A DNA stretch of 64,000 nucleotides from Halomonas sp. M4R1S46. GTDB lineage: Bacteria > Pseudomonadota > Gammaproteobacteria > Pseudomonadales > Halomonadaceae. The DNA is taken from NCBI RefSeq assembly GCF_025725685.1, contig NZ_CP107008.1, positions 1,178,001 through 1,242,000 on the forward strand, given 5' to 3'. The notes under the pieces were generated by a model, which saw only the letters and a list, made by a program, of their open reading frames with translations, had not been told where the DNA came from and did no database searches. The translations under genes were made by a program, and so were the position numbers. Below are positions 42,819 to 52,290 of the stretch, piece by piece (the first letter of the stretch is position 1; each line of letters starts with the position of its first letter).

Positions 42819-43301
42819 CTAGCCGTTGCCGTCGGCCGGTGTCTGTCGTCGGATGGCCTCGGTGAGGCGGTCGTGGAGCTCCTGCTGGCTCTCGGCGTGG
42901 CGCAGGGCGCTGCGGGTTTCGGCGTCGTTCATCACCCCGGCCACCTGGCCGAGCAGGGCGAGGTGGGCATCGTCCGCCTCCTCGGGCACCAGCAGCACGA
43001 ACACCAGGTCGACGGGATCACCGTCCACGGCGTCGAAGTCCACCGGCTCGGCGAGCCGGAGGAAGCCGGCGATGGGTGCCTTGCAGTGGGGGTTGCGGGC
43101 ATGCGGGATGGCCACCCCGTGGCCGATGCCGGTGCTGCCGAGGCGCTCGCGGCCGATCAGCCGGCTGAAGACCTCCTGGCTGTCGAGGCTCGGGGTGTTC
43201 TGGGCGATGAAGGTGCTGAAGAATTCCAGGACCCGCTTCTTGCTTCCCCCCGGCACCGCGAAGAGCGTGCGCTCGGGGGGCAGGATGGTTTCCAGTGACA
43301 T
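42819..43301 (-). CDS. ptsN: Nitrogen-PTS EIIA component PtsN
   Basis: PtsN (EIIA-Ntr) accepts phosphate from NPr and regulates K+ transport and other targets. From the ATG at 43301 the protein has 160 residues, with the phosphorylated His67 in GIGHGVAIPHARNPH. A TTG four codons upstream could also serve. It follows hpf by 8 bases and precedes rapZ. Confidence 0.94.
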   Translation of the reverse strand: MSLETILPPERTLFAVPGGSKKRVLEFFSTFIAQNTPSLDSQEVFSRLIGRERLGSTGIGHGVAIPHARNPHCKAPIAGFLRLAEPVDFDAVDGDPVDLVFVLLVPEEADDAHLALLGQVAGVMNDAETRSALRHAESQQELHDRLTEAIRRQTPADGNG

Positions 43302-43309
43302 GGGGCGGC

Positions 43310-43621
43310 TCAACGGACGCCGGCGGCGCCCTGAGCGCGAGCCTGGGTCTTTTCCTTGTGCTTGACCAGCTGGCGATCCAGCTTGTCGGCGAGGGCATCG
43401 ATGGCGGCGTACATGTCACCGTCCATGGCTTCGGCATGAAGATCGGCACCGGCGGCATGCAGGGTGCAAGCGGCCTGCTGGCGTTCCTTCTCGACGGAGA
43501 GCGTGACCTGCACGGTCGTGATGTTGTCGTAGTGGCGTTCCAGGCGCGTGAGCTTTTCCTGCACATAGTCACGCAGGGGGTCGGTCAGTTCCACGTGGTG
43601 GCCGGTGAGATTGACTTGCAT
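43310..43621 (-). CDS. hpf: Short-form ribosome hibernation-promoting factor (HPF)
   Basis: HPF binds the 30S decoding region in stationary phase and stabilises dimerised ribosomes. The 103-residue protein is the short form: MQVNLTGHHVELTDPLRDYV, HYDNITTVQVTLSVEKERQQAACTLH and MYAAIDALADKLDRQLVKHKEK. A GGAGCG ribosome site precedes the ATG. It is located directly downstream of rpoN, as in E. coli. Confidence 0.95.
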   Translation of the reverse strand: MQVNLTGHHVELTDPLRDYVQEKLTRLERHYDNITTVQVTLSVEKERQQAACTLHAAGADLHAEAMDGDMYAAIDALADKLDRQLVKHKEKTQARAQGAAGVR

Positions 43622-43732
43622 GACACGCTCCTTGCTCCTTGGGTGGTGCCTCGATTGTAACCCTTTTTGGTGCCGTGCAAACCCCCCGTGCCAGGGGCCC
43701 TTCCACGCTGTCGACGGCGCCGCCGGACGGCA

Positions 43733-45133
43733 TCAGGCGAGGCGCTTGCGCTGGCTCGACGAGGGGATGTGCATGGCCTCGCGGTACTTGGCCACGGTGC
43801 GCCTGGCCACCTCGATGCCTTCCTCGGCGAGCAGGTCGACGAGCTTGCTGTCCGACAGCGGCTTGCGCGGCGGCTCCTCCTGGATCAGCTTGCGGATGCG
43901 GGCGCGGATCGCGGTGCTGGAATGGGCCTCGTCACCACCGCCCACCTGGCTGGAGAAGAAGTACTTGAGCTCGAACACGCCCCGCGGGGTGTGGATGAAC
44001 TTCTGGGTGGTGACCCGGGAGATGGTCGACTCGTGCATCTCCACGGCCTGGGCGATATCGGCGAGGATCAGCGGCCTCATGGCCTCCTCGCCGCGTTCCA
44101 GGAAGTCCAGCTGGCGGGCCATGACCTCGCGACCGACGCGCAGCAGGGTGTCGTTGCGGCTGGTCAGGCTCTTGAGCAGCCAGCGCGCCTCCTGGAGGTG
44201 GTCCTTGAGGAACTGGTTGTCCTGGCTCTTGTCGGCACGCTTGATCAGTGCCGCATAGTCGGGCTGGATACGCAGCCGCGGCAGCGCCTCCGGGTTGAGC
44301 TCGATCCGCCAGCCCTGCTCGCTGGGGCGGGCGATCAGGTCGGGGATCACGTAGTCGCTGTCGCCGGCGGCGAAGGCACTGCCCGGGCGCGGATCGAGGC
44401 CGCGTATCAGCGCGATCACCTCGTCGAGCACGGCATCTTCCAGCCCCAGCCGGCGCTTGAGCAGGCGCCGGTCGTTGCCGGCCAGGGCCTCGAGGAACTG
44501 GCGGACCAGCCGCCGGGCCTGGGGGAGCAGGGGGGTGTCCTGGGGCAGGGCGGCGAGCTGCAGCAGCAGGCACTCGCGCAGGTCCCGGGCGAAGACCCCG
44601 GTGGGCTCGAACTGCTGAAGGCGCAGCAGCACGCCCTCGACCTCGCGGGTGGCGAGCCCCTCCAGGCCCTGGGGGCGCAGCCCCTCGCGCAGCTCGTCGA
44701 GGGACTGCTCCAGGTAGCCATCGCCGTTCACGGCGTCGATCAGGCTCTCGGCGATGTGCGTCTCCCGCTCGCCCAGGCCGCTCATGGCCAGCTGCCAGGT
44801 CAGGTGGCCCTGCAGGCTCTGGCCGGCGGCCTGGCGTTCGAAGTCCGGGGCCTCGCCGCCACTGCCCAGGCCGGCGTCCTGGAAGGTGTCGGCCCAGTCG
44901 CTGTCCACGGCCAGCTCGTCGGGGATCTCGCTGGCCCAGTCGTCGTCCGCGGCCTCGCTGACGGCCTGTTCGCCGAACTCATCCTCCATTTCCAGCATCG
45001 GGTTGGCCTCCAGGGCCTGCTGGATCTCCTGGCGCAGGTCCAGGGTGGAGAGCTGCAGCAGGGCGATGGCCTGCTGCAGCTGGGGGGTCATGGTCAGCTG
45101 GGTGCCGACGCGGAGTTGCAGGGAAGCCTTCAT
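43733..45133 (-). CDS. rpoN: RNA polymerase sigma-54 factor RpoN
   Basis: Sigma-54 directs transcription from -24/-12 promoters with enhancer-binding activators. Region I is MKASLQLRVGTQLTMTPQLQQAIALLQLST; an acidic region II follows (about 45-90). The core-binding and HTH parts come next, and the RpoN box reads ARRTVAKYREAMHIPSS near the C-terminus. I place the start at 45133 because MKASLQLR aligns with the E. coli start. ATGs at 45139 and 45151 are in frame and none has a strong ribosome site, so the start is uncertain (466-472 residues). Confidence 0.95.
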   Translation of the reverse strand: MKASLQLRVGTQLTMTPQLQQAIALLQLSTLDLRQEIQQALEANPMLEMEDEFGEQAVSEAADDDWASEIPDELAVDSDWADTFQDAGLGSGGEAPDFERQAAGQSLQGHLTWQLAMSGLGERETHIAESLIDAVNGDGYLEQSLDELREGLRPQGLEGLATREVEGVLLRLQQFEPTGVFARDLRECLLLQLAALPQDTPLLPQARRLVRQFLEALAGNDRRLLKRRLGLEDAVLDEVIALIRGLDPRPGSAFAAGDSDYVIPDLIARPSEQGWRIELNPEALPRLRIQPDYAALIKRADKSQDNQFLKDHLQEARWLLKSLTSRNDTLLRVGREVMARQLDFLERGEEAMRPLILADIAQAVEMHESTISRVTTQKFIHTPRGVFELKYFFSSQVGGGDEAHSSTAIRARIRKLIQEEPPRKPLSDSKLVDLLAEEGIEVARRTVAKYREAMHIPSSSQRKRLA

Positions 45134-45262
45134 GGCCATGGGGGGATCCATTCGACTGGCGATGAAGCCACCACCCTAGTGCGCCGGAGGGAGGCATGCA
45201 AGCCCCGAGGCTAGCAATTAGCGTGCCAATGGCAAACAGCGTGCCTGTCGTCGCTTGGCGAC

Positions 45263-45271
45263 ATTATATCA
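45263..45271 (-). promoter_or_regulatory. Extended -10 promoter (TGATATAAT) upstream of rpoN
   Basis: On the minus strand a perfect TGnTATAAT extended -10 lies in an AT-rich pocket between lptB and rpoN. It predicts a transcript starting near 45255 and a leader of about 120 bases. No good -35 is present, as is usual for extended -10 promoters. Confidence 0.6.
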
Positions 45272-45294
45272 GTAACTTACCAATAAGGGTCGGC

Positions 45295-46016
<722 letters not shown>

Positions 46017-46020
<4 letters not shown>

Positions 46021-46547
46021 GGGGCGTCCTGCTGCTCCGGCTCCAGGGTCATGCGGACCCGCTGGCGCTCGTCGACCCCCTCGGCCGCGGAACGGGCCTG
46101 GACCACGCGGCGGTCGAGGAAGTACTCCAGGTAGCCCCCGTCGAAGGTGTCACCCCCCTGGTGCAGCTCGGCCTGGTCGATCAGCTCGATGCGGCGCTCG
46201 GCCACATGGTAGACCACGGTACGTCCCCAGCCGCGCACCAGCGGCTCGTCGGGGGCGGGCTTCTGCTCGAGGTAGGCCCGCTCCCCGGTGGCGGTGGCCC
46301 GGGTCAGCCGACCGGCCGCATTGCGCTGGATCTCGACGCGCTCGCCGGTCAGTTGCATGCTGCCCTGGGTGATCGTCACGTCGCCGCGATAGACGGCCGT
46401 GCCGGCGCGATCGTCCAGGTCGAGACGATCGGCCTCGACCTGGATGGGGGCGCTGGCATCGCCCTCCAGCGCCAGCGCCGGGCCGGCGGCCAGGGACAGG
46501 GCGGCGAGGCTCAGGGCCAGCAGGGTCGCGGGGGGCGGTCGCATCAT
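46017..46547 (-). CDS. lptA: LPS transport periplasmic protein LptA
   Basis: LptA forms the periplasmic bridge for lipopolysaccharide. The 176-residue product has a signal peptide (LLALSLAALSLAAGPALA) and an OstA-type beta-jellyroll: DAPIQVEADRLDLDDRAGTAVYRGDVTITQGSMQL. It overlaps lptB and lptC by four bases each, so lptC-lptA-lptB are translated as a coupled unit. Confidence 0.94.
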
Positions 46548-47128
46548 GGCTCGGGGTCCTCTGGGGTGGTCGGCGGGTGATGGCCGCGCACATTGTCGGC
46601 CAGCCGGGCACGATTGTCATGGATCCAGGCATCGAACCGCTCGCCCCGCATCCGCTGCGGGGGCTGGCGGAGCAGGGCCGGTGTCTCGCTCCAGGCATGC
46701 CCGGTATCGGCGTCGTAGTGAAGGGCCTCGGTTTCCAGGTGCCAGCGCTCCCGGGGGGCCGTGAGCCGGGCGTCCCCCTCCAGCAGCAGGGGGTTGCCGC
46801 CGGCGCCCAGGCGCCCGCGGGCGGCGGTGGCCAGCCAGCGTCGCCCGCTGTCGTCGCGCAGTCGGACGTCGGGCGTCTCGAGGCGGGTGACGTCATCGTC
46901 GGGGGTGTGCACCAGGCGCGGGGTCTCGAGGCGCTGGTGGGGACGGCCCTGGGCATCGAAGCGGGTCAGGCGCGCGTCCTCGAGGAAGTAGTCCGGCTCG
47001 CCGGCGGCATCCCGGGGCACCGCGCCCGGGCGCGAGGCCTCGCGCTGGTCGAGCAGCGCCAGGCCGCCGCCCAGGGCGAGCAGCACCAGCAACAGCCAGG
47101 TCCGGAACCCGGGGCGCGGCAGGCGCAT
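46544..47128 (-). CDS. lptC: LPS export bitopic protein LptC
   Basis: LptC anchors the Lpt bridge to the inner-membrane extractor. The 194-residue protein has one N-terminal transmembrane helix (TWLLLVLLALGGGLALL), then the family motif PDYFLEDARLTRFDAQGRPHQRLETPRLVH. Divergence from E. coli LptC is high, as usual. It starts 4 bases after the kdsC stop. Confidence 0.92.
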   Translation of the reverse strand: MRLPRPGFRTWLLLVLLALGGGLALLDQREASRPGAVPRDAAGEPDYFLEDARLTRFDAQGRPHQRLETPRLVHTPDDDVTRLETPDVRLRDDSGRRWLATAARGRLGAGGNPLLLEGDARLTAPRERWHLETEALHYDADTGHAWSETPALLRQPPQRMRGERFDAWIHDNRARLADNVRGHHPPTTPEDPEP

Positions 47129-47132
47129 GGCG

Positions 47133-47690
47133 TCAGGCCTTGCCGTGCAGGTAGGTGTCGAGTACGGCGTCCCAGTGTCCCTGGGCCTGCAGCAGGGTGT
47201 CGCAGATCTCGCGCACCGCGCCGTGGCCGCCCTCGCGCTCGGTCACCCAGTCGGCGTGCTGGCGGATATAGCTCGGCGCGCCGGGCACGCTGATGCCGAC
47301 GCCGGCCTGGCGGATGGCGGCCACGTCGGGCATGTCGTCGCCGCAGTAGGCCACCTGCTCGAGGCCGATGCCCAGTCGGGTGCACAGCTGGCGCAGCGTC
47401 GGCAGCTTCTTCTCGATGCCCTGGTAGAGGTGCTGGATGCCCAGGGCGGCGGCGCGGCGGCTGACCATGGGCGAGTCACGCCCGGTGATCAGGGCCACCT
47501 CGATGCCGGCGCGGTGCAGCAGCTTGATCCCATGGCCGTCCAAGGTATGGAAGGCCTTGGTCTCGCCGCCGTCGGACTGGAAGTAGAGGCGGCCATCGGT
47601 CAGCACGCCGTCCACGTCCATGGCCAGCAGGCGGATACGACGCAGGCGGTCGACGAGACCGGGGTCCATCAGGGGGGCATCGAGGGTCAT
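47133..47690 (-). CDS. kdsC: 3-deoxy-D-manno-octulosonate 8-phosphate phosphatase KdsC
   Basis: KdsC hydrolyses KDO-8-phosphate to KDO for the LPS inner core. The 185-residue protein belongs to the HAD superfamily: the nucleophile motif is LLAMDVDGVLTDGRLY, motif II is ALITGRDSPMVSRRA, and motif IV reads YCGDDMPDVAAIRQAGVGI. It sits between kdsD and lptC as in most gammaproteobacteria. Confidence 0.95.
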   Translation of the reverse strand: MTLDAPLMDPGLVDRLRRIRLLAMDVDGVLTDGRLYFQSDGGETKAFHTLDGHGIKLLHRAGIEVALITGRDSPMVSRRAAALGIQHLYQGIEKKLPTLRQLCTRLGIGLEQVAYCGDDMPDVAAIRQAGVGISVPGAPSYIRQHADWVTEREGGHGAVREICDTLLQAQGHWDAVLDTYLHGKA

Positions 47691-47705
47691 GGGAGCTCCT
47701 TGGGG

Positions 47706-48695
47706 TCAGATCACGCCACTGGCGAGCAGGTCGTGCATGTGCAGGGCGCCGACCGGGCGTCCCTCGTTGTCCACCACGGCCAGGGCCGTGATGCGGTTGT
47801 CATCCATGATGCGTACCGCCTCGGCGGCCAGCATGTCGGGGGCCACCCGCTTGCCGGGCACGGTCATCACCGCATCCACCCGAAGCCCGGTGAGGTCGCT
47901 GTGCTGGTCGAGGGTGCGGCGCAGGTCGCCGTCGGTGTAGACGCCGGCCAGCCGGCCGTCGTCGTCGACCACGCAGGTGAAGCCCAGGCCCTGGCGGGTG
48001 ATCTCCAGCAGCGCATCGCGCAGCGGGCTGCCGAGTGCCACCCGGGGCAGGCGGCTGCCCTGGTGCATCAGGTCCGCGACCCTGAGCAGCAGCCGCTTGC
48101 CGAGGCTGCCGCCCGGGTGGGAGAGGGCGAAGTCCTCGGCCGTGAAGCCCCGGCACTCGAGCAGCGCCACGGCCAGGGCGTCGCCCAGCGCCAGGGAGGC
48201 GGTGGTCGAGGAGGTGGGCGCCAGGTCCAGCGGGCAGGCCTCGCGCTCGACGCCGGCGTCCAGGTGGGCGTCGGCATGGCGGGCGAGGGTCGAGCCGGGG
48301 CGGCCGGTCATGCTGATCAGGGGCGTGCCGAGGCGCTTGAGCAGGGGCAGCAGGGCGGTGACCTCGGCGGTCTCGCCGGAATTGGACAGCGCCAGGACCA
48401 CGTCGCCGGGGGTGATCATGCCCAGGTCGCCATGGCTGGCCTCGCCGGGATGCACGAAGAAGGCCGGCGTACCGGTGCTGGCCAGGGTGGCGGCGATCTT
48501 GCCGGCGATGTGTCCGGACTTGCCCATGCCGGTGACCACGACACGGCCGCGACAGGCCAGGATCAGCTCGCACGCCCGTTCGAAGTCGCCATCCAGCCGC
48601 TCGATGAGGGCGGCGATGGCCTGCTGTTCCAGGGTCAGGGTGCGCACGGCGCTGTCGAGAAGGCCGGCGGCGGGAGTCGAAGTGTCGTCAGTCAT
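47706..48695 (-). CDS. kdsD: Arabinose-5-phosphate isomerase KdsD
   Basis: KdsD converts ribulose 5-phosphate to arabinose 5-phosphate, the first KDO precursor. The 329-residue protein has a SIS domain (GRVVVTGMGKSGHIAGKIAATLASTG and PGDVVLALSNSGETAE) and a tandem CBS pair (about 205-329) with LGFTCVVDDDGRLAGVYTDGDLRRTL. The ATG at 48695 begins MTDDTSTPAAGLLDSA. In relatives the upstream neighbour is yrbG; here only a short stub remains. Confidence 0.95.
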   Translation of the reverse strand: MTDDTSTPAAGLLDSAVRTLTLEQQAIAALIERLDGDFERACELILACRGRVVVTGMGKSGHIAGKIAATLASTGTPAFFVHPGEASHGDLGMITPGDVVLALSNSGETAEVTALLPLLKRLGTPLISMTGRPGSTLARHADAHLDAGVEREACPLDLAPTSSTTASLALGDALAVALLECRGFTAEDFALSHPGGSLGKRLLLRVADLMHQGSRLPRVALGSPLRDALLEITRQGLGFTCVVDDDGRLAGVYTDGDLRRTLDQHSDLTGLRVDAVMTVPGKRVAPDMLAAEAVRIMDDNRITALAVVDNEGRPVGALHMHDLLASGVI

Positions 48696-48735
48696 GGCGG
48701 TGATTGTTGCCCGTTGCGGGGATTGTCTCAAGTGG

Positions 48736-48819
48736 TCAGGCAGCGGCGCCGACGAAGCGGTCGGGGCTCCACAGCCGGCCGATGAAGCCGAGGAGTACGG
48801 TGAGCGAGGGAACCAGCAT
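48736..48819 (-). pseudogene. yrbG: Probable remnant of Na+/Ca2+ exchanger gene yrbG (first 27 codons)
   Basis: A 27-codon minus-strand frame, opening MLVPSLTVLLGF and closing WSPDRFVGAAA before a TGA, resembles the N-terminal helix of YrbG-type calcium/sodium antiporters, which carry a conserved W/YSADR(F/L)V motif at that point. It lies directly upstream of kdsD, the position of yrbG in E. coli and many relatives. The remaining roughly 300 codons are absent, so it looks like deletion decay. The match is short and made by eye. Confidence 0.5.
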
Positions 48820-48962
48820 GGCGAGGGCGGGCGTCCGGTGGCTGAAAGGGCGCCCATTGAACCTGTTGCGTCCCGCCGGCGCAAGCCGCGACACCCCGGC
48901 GCTGGCGCCCCGGGACCCCGTTAGGATACGATGTTCGATAATTTTACAGGGAAGGCTAGTGG

Positions 48963-49775
48963 ATGACCGATTCCCCTCTCGTCGAAGTGGAGGGCCTGCA
49001 CTTCTCCCGCGGAGAGACGGAGATCTTCCGTGGCATCGACATGGCCGTGCCCAAGGGCAAGATCACGGCGATCATGGGCCCCAGCGGCACCGGCAAGACC
49101 ACCCTGCTCAAGCTGATCGGCGGCCAGTTGACGCCCGATGCCGGGCGGGTGCACATCGATGGCCAGGAGGTGCACGCCCTGTCGCGCAAGGCGCTGTTCC
49201 GGCTGCGTCGGCGCATGGGCATGCTGTTCCAGAGCGGGGCCCTGTTCTCGGATCTCGATGTCTTCGAGAACGTGGCCTTCCCCCTGCGCGTGCATACCGA
49301 CCTGCCCGAGGCGATGATCCGTGACCTGGTGCTGATGAAGCTCCAGGCGGTCGGGCTGCGCGGCGCCCGGGAGCTGATGCCCGCGGAGCTGTCCGGGGGG
49401 ATGGCGCGGCGCGTGGCGCTGGCCCGTGCCATCGCCCTGGATCCCGAGCTGATCCTCTACGACGAGCCCTTCGTCGGCCAGGACCCCATCTCCATGGGCG
49501 TGCTGGTCCAACTGATCCGGCGCCTCAACGACGCCCTGGGGCTGACCGCGGTGGTGGTTTCCCACGACATCAAGGAGACCCTGTCCATCGCCGACTATGT
49601 GTATGTGATCTCCGACGGCCAGGTCATGGCCCATGGCACCCCGGAGAGCCTCGACGTGAACCGCGACCCGCGGGTCAGCCAGTTCATTCACGGTGAGCCC
49701 GACGGTCCGGTGCCCTTCCACTACCCGGCCGTGGACTTCCATGCCGACCTGCTGGGCACGGGAGGGCCGCGATGA
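48963..49775 (+). CDS. mlaF: Phospholipid ABC transporter ATP-binding protein MlaF
   Basis: MlaF powers the MlaFEDB complex that maintains outer-membrane lipid asymmetry. The 270-residue ATPase shows Walker A MGPSGTGKTTLLKLIGG, signature AELSGGMARRVALARAI, Walker B ILYDEPFVGQDPIS and H-loop VVVSHDIKETL. It is divergent from kdsD and overlaps mlaE (ATGA). Confidence 0.96.
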   Translation: MTDSPLVEVEGLHFSRGETEIFRGIDMAVPKGKITAIMGPSGTGKTTLLKLIGGQLTPDAGRVHIDGQEVHALSRKALFRLRRRMGMLFQSGALFSDLDVFENVAFPLRVHTDLPEAMIRDLVLMKLQAVGLRGARELMPAELSGGMARRVALARAIALDPELILYDEPFVGQDPISMGVLVQLIRRLNDALGLTAVVVSHDIKETLSIADYVYVISDGQVMAHGTPESLDVNRDPRVSQFIHGEPDGPVPFHYPAVDFHADLLGTGGPR

Positions 49776-50554
49776 TCGAGCGCATCCGCCATCTCGGCCG
49801 GCTGGGCTGCGAGGTGCTCGAGGGCCTCGGCCGGGCCGCGATCTTCCTGGGCCTGTCGGTCGTCGGCCTGCCCTCGGCCGAGGGCCTCCGGCTGTGGCTG
49901 CGCCAGATGCACTTCGTCGGGGTGATGTCGCTGGCCATCATCCTGGTCTCGGGACTGTTCATCGGCATGGTGCTGGCCCTGCAGGGTTACACCATCCTGG
50001 TGGACTTCGGGGCCGAGGATGCCCTGGGCCAGATGGTCGCCCTGTCGCTGTTGCGTGAGCTCGCGCCGGTGGTCGCCGCGCTGCTGTTCGCCGGGCGGGC
50101 GGGGTCGGCCCTGACCGCCGAGATCGGCCTGATGAAGGCCACCGAGCAGCTCACCAGCATGGAGATGATCGGCGTCGACCCCCTGCGGCGTGTCGTGGCG
50201 CCCCGGCTGTGGGCCGGCTTCGTGGCCCTGCCGCTGCTGACCATCGGCTTCAGCGTGATCGGCATCTGGGGCGGTCAGCTCGTCGGGGTGCAGTGGCTGG
50301 GGGTGTTCGAGGGCTCCTACTGGGGCAACATGCAGGCCAGCGTCGACTTCCTCGATGACGTGGCCAACGGCCTGATCAAGAGCCTGGTGTTCGCCCTGGT
50401 GGTGACCTGGATCGCGGTGTATCAGGGGTATGCGCTGATCCCTACCTCGGAAGGCATCTCGCGGGCCACCACCCGCACGGTGGTCTACGCCTCCCTGGCG
50501 GTGCTGGGGCTGGATTTCCTGCTGACCGCGCTGATGTTCGGGGAACTGTCCTGA
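49772..50554 (+). CDS. mlaE: Phospholipid ABC transporter permease MlaE
   Basis: MlaE is the inner-membrane permease of the Mla system. The 260-residue protein has the MlaE-family blocks LVSGLFIGMVLALQGYTILVDF, LLRELAPVVAALLFAGRAGSALTAEIGLM and VDFLDDVANGLIKSLVFA, with five to six membrane segments. A 97-base gap, longer than elsewhere in this operon, separates it from mlaD. Confidence 0.96.
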   Translation: MIERIRHLGRLGCEVLEGLGRAAIFLGLSVVGLPSAEGLRLWLRQMHFVGVMSLAIILVSGLFIGMVLALQGYTILVDFGAEDALGQMVALSLLRELAPVVAALLFAGRAGSALTAEIGLMKATEQLTSMEMIGVDPLRRVVAPRLWAGFVALPLLTIGFSVIGIWGGQLVGVQWLGVFEGSYWGNMQASVDFLDDVANGLIKSLVFALVVTWIAVYQGYALIPTSEGISRATTRTVVYASLAVLGLDFLLTALMFGELS

Positions 50555-50651
50555 TGGCGGCCTGCCGGCAGGGCCCGAGGCAGGCCACCCCGACGCGTCC
50601 CTCCGGCGGGGCGGGGGCGTCGGGTGCGTTGCGACTTTTTGGAGACATGGA

Positions 50652-51116
50652 ATGAAACGCAGCAAGACGATGGAGCTGGGGGTCGGCCTGTTCATGCTGG
50701 CCGGGATCCTCGGCCTGATATTCCTCGGCCTGCGCGTCAGCGGCCTGAGCCTGGAAGCGCCCGGTGACAGCTTCCGGCTGGAGGCCAATTTCGCCAATGT
50801 CGGCGGCCTCAAGCCGCGGGCCCGGGTGACCATGGCCGGCGTCACCGTGGGCCGGGTCGAGACCATCGAGCTCGATACCGAGTGGTATGACGCCCGGGTG
50901 GTCATGAAACTCGACGCCGAGCTCGAGGGCGCGCTTCCCGAGGACAGCACGGCGGCGATCCTGACGTCGGGGCTGCTCGGCGAGCAGTACGTGGGCCTCT
51001 CCGTCGGCGGGGCCCCCGAAACGCTGGGCGACGGGGACCGCATCCGCGATACCCAGTCGGCCCTGGTGCTGGAAGAACTCATCCAGCAGTTCGTGTCCAA
51101 CATGATCGAGGAGTGA
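50652..51116 (+). CDS. mlaD: MCE-domain lipid-binding protein MlaD
   Basis: MlaD forms a hexameric ring tethered to the inner membrane that receives phospholipid from MlaC. This 154-residue protein has one N-terminal transmembrane helix (ELGVGLFMLAGILGLIFLGL) and an MCE domain beginning FRLEANFANVGGLKPRARVTMAGVTVGRV, ending with ALVLEELIQQF. Its stop overlaps the mlaC start. Confidence 0.95.
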   Translation: MKRSKTMELGVGLFMLAGILGLIFLGLRVSGLSLEAPGDSFRLEANFANVGGLKPRARVTMAGVTVGRVETIELDTEWYDARVVMKLDAELEGALPEDSTAAILTSGLLGEQYVGLSVGGAPETLGDGDRIRDTQSALVLEELIQQFVSNMIEE

Positions 51117-51781
51117 TGACGATGCCCCTGCCTTCCCCGTTCGCCCGGTGCCGTACCGGGCTTCTCGTCCTGGTGCTGATGCTGGCCGCGCTTCCGGCGC
51201 TGGCCCAGGGGGCGACCTCGCCGGAGCAGTTGATCCGTGACAGCGTCGACGAGTTGATGTCGCGCATCGAGGGGCGCGAGAGCTATTTCGCCGAGCACAC
51301 CGAGGAGCTCGAGACCATCGTCGACGACAGCCTCGCCGGCATCGCCGACTTCCGCTATATCGGGGCCAGCGTCATGGGGCGCTACTTCCGCAATGCCACC
51401 CCCGAGCAGCGCTCGCGCTTCGCCGAGACCTTCCGCCAGACGCTCATCGACACCTACGCCAAGGGCCTGGTGACCTTCGACTACCGCGAGGTGCGGGTCC
51501 TCGACAACCAGGACGCCAGCCGCTACGAGGACCAGGCCAGCGTGGCCATGGAGGTCGTCGCCAAGGATGGCACCGTCTATCCCGTCAGCTACACCCTGCG
51601 CCTGGACGACGACCGGTGGCAGGTGGTCAACGTGATCGTCAACGGCATCAACCTCGGCCTGACCTTCCGCAACCAGTTCGACGAGGCCATGCGCGCGCAG
51701 AACCGCGACTACGATGCGGTGATCCAGGGCTGGGCCCCGGAGCTGGAGGTCGAGGAGCTGGAGCAGGGCGGCCAGGGATGA
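51116..51781 (+). CDS. mlaC: Periplasmic phospholipid shuttle MlaC
   Basis: MlaC carries phospholipids between the outer-membrane MlaA complex and MlaD. The 221-residue protein has a signal peptide (LLVLVLMLAALPALAQG) and the Tol_Tol/MlaC fold: GASVMGRYFRNATPEQRSRFAETFRQTLIDTYAKGL and WQVVNVIVNGINLGLTFRNQF. I use the ATG at 51116, which overlaps the mlaD stop (TGATG) and has a GAGGAG site; a GTG one codon upstream and an ATG two codons downstream are alternatives. Confidence 0.94.
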   Translation: MTMPLPSPFARCRTGLLVLVLMLAALPALAQGATSPEQLIRDSVDELMSRIEGRESYFAEHTEELETIVDDSLAGIADFRYIGASVMGRYFRNATPEQRSRFAETFRQTLIDTYAKGLVTFDYREVRVLDNQDASRYEDQASVAMEVVAKDGTVYPVSYTLRLDDDRWQVVNVIVNGINLGLTFRNQFDEAMRAQNRDYDAVIQGWAPELEVEELEQGGQG

Positions 51782-52125
51782 GCCTGCTGCTCGAGAATGG
51801 CGACAACCGTCTCGAGGCGAACGCGGCCACCCTGGCGGTGACCGGTGAGGTGGACTTCGACGGGGCGGCGGCCCTGGCCGCGGCCGGTCGCGCCTGGCTC
51901 GCCGAGCGGCCCGGGGGCACCCCGGTGACCTTCGACCTGTGCGGTGTCGACCGGGTCAGCAGCGCGGCGATCAGCGTGCTGCTGGAATGGACCCGCCAGG
52001 TCCGCGCCCGGGGGCTCGAGCTCGAGGTGGTGCGCCTGTCACGGCCCCTGGCCCGACTCACCCAGGTGGCGGGGCTGGACACCCTGCTGCCCGTGGAGGT
52101 CCCCGCCGACGCGGTGGAGGCCTGA
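51778..52125 (+). CDS. mlaB: STAS-domain protein MlaB
   Basis: MlaB binds MlaF and is needed for assembly and activity of the transporter. The 115-residue product is a single STAS domain: LAVTGEVDFDGAAALAAAGRAWL and FDLCGVDRVSSAAISVLLEWTRQVRARGLELE, where the DRVSSAA loop corresponds to the conserved Ser/Thr site. It overlaps mlaC by four bases (ATGA). Confidence 0.92.
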   Translation: MSLLLENGDNRLEANAATLAVTGEVDFDGAAALAAAGRAWLAERPGGTPVTFDLCGVDRVSSAAISVLLEWTRQVRARGLELEVVRLSRPLARLTQVAGLDTLLPVEVPADAVEA

Positions 52126-52290
52126 GGGACGAGGTTCGAGGGGTTCCTCGCCCCTTACCCCTTGCTCCTCTCCCACGCGCCCGTCGCCAAGCGCGCCGCT
52201 TTTCTTTACCATGACGTCTCCCGTTATCCCGCCGGGCGGCGCCTGCCGCCGCTGGCGTATCCACCGATCCAACACACAAGCGAGGGTTCG

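Noticed and set aside
50555..50651. 97-base gap between mlaE and mlaD as a missing small gene
   Set aside because: No open frame with a ribosome site was found; mlaD has its own start and the operon order is complete.
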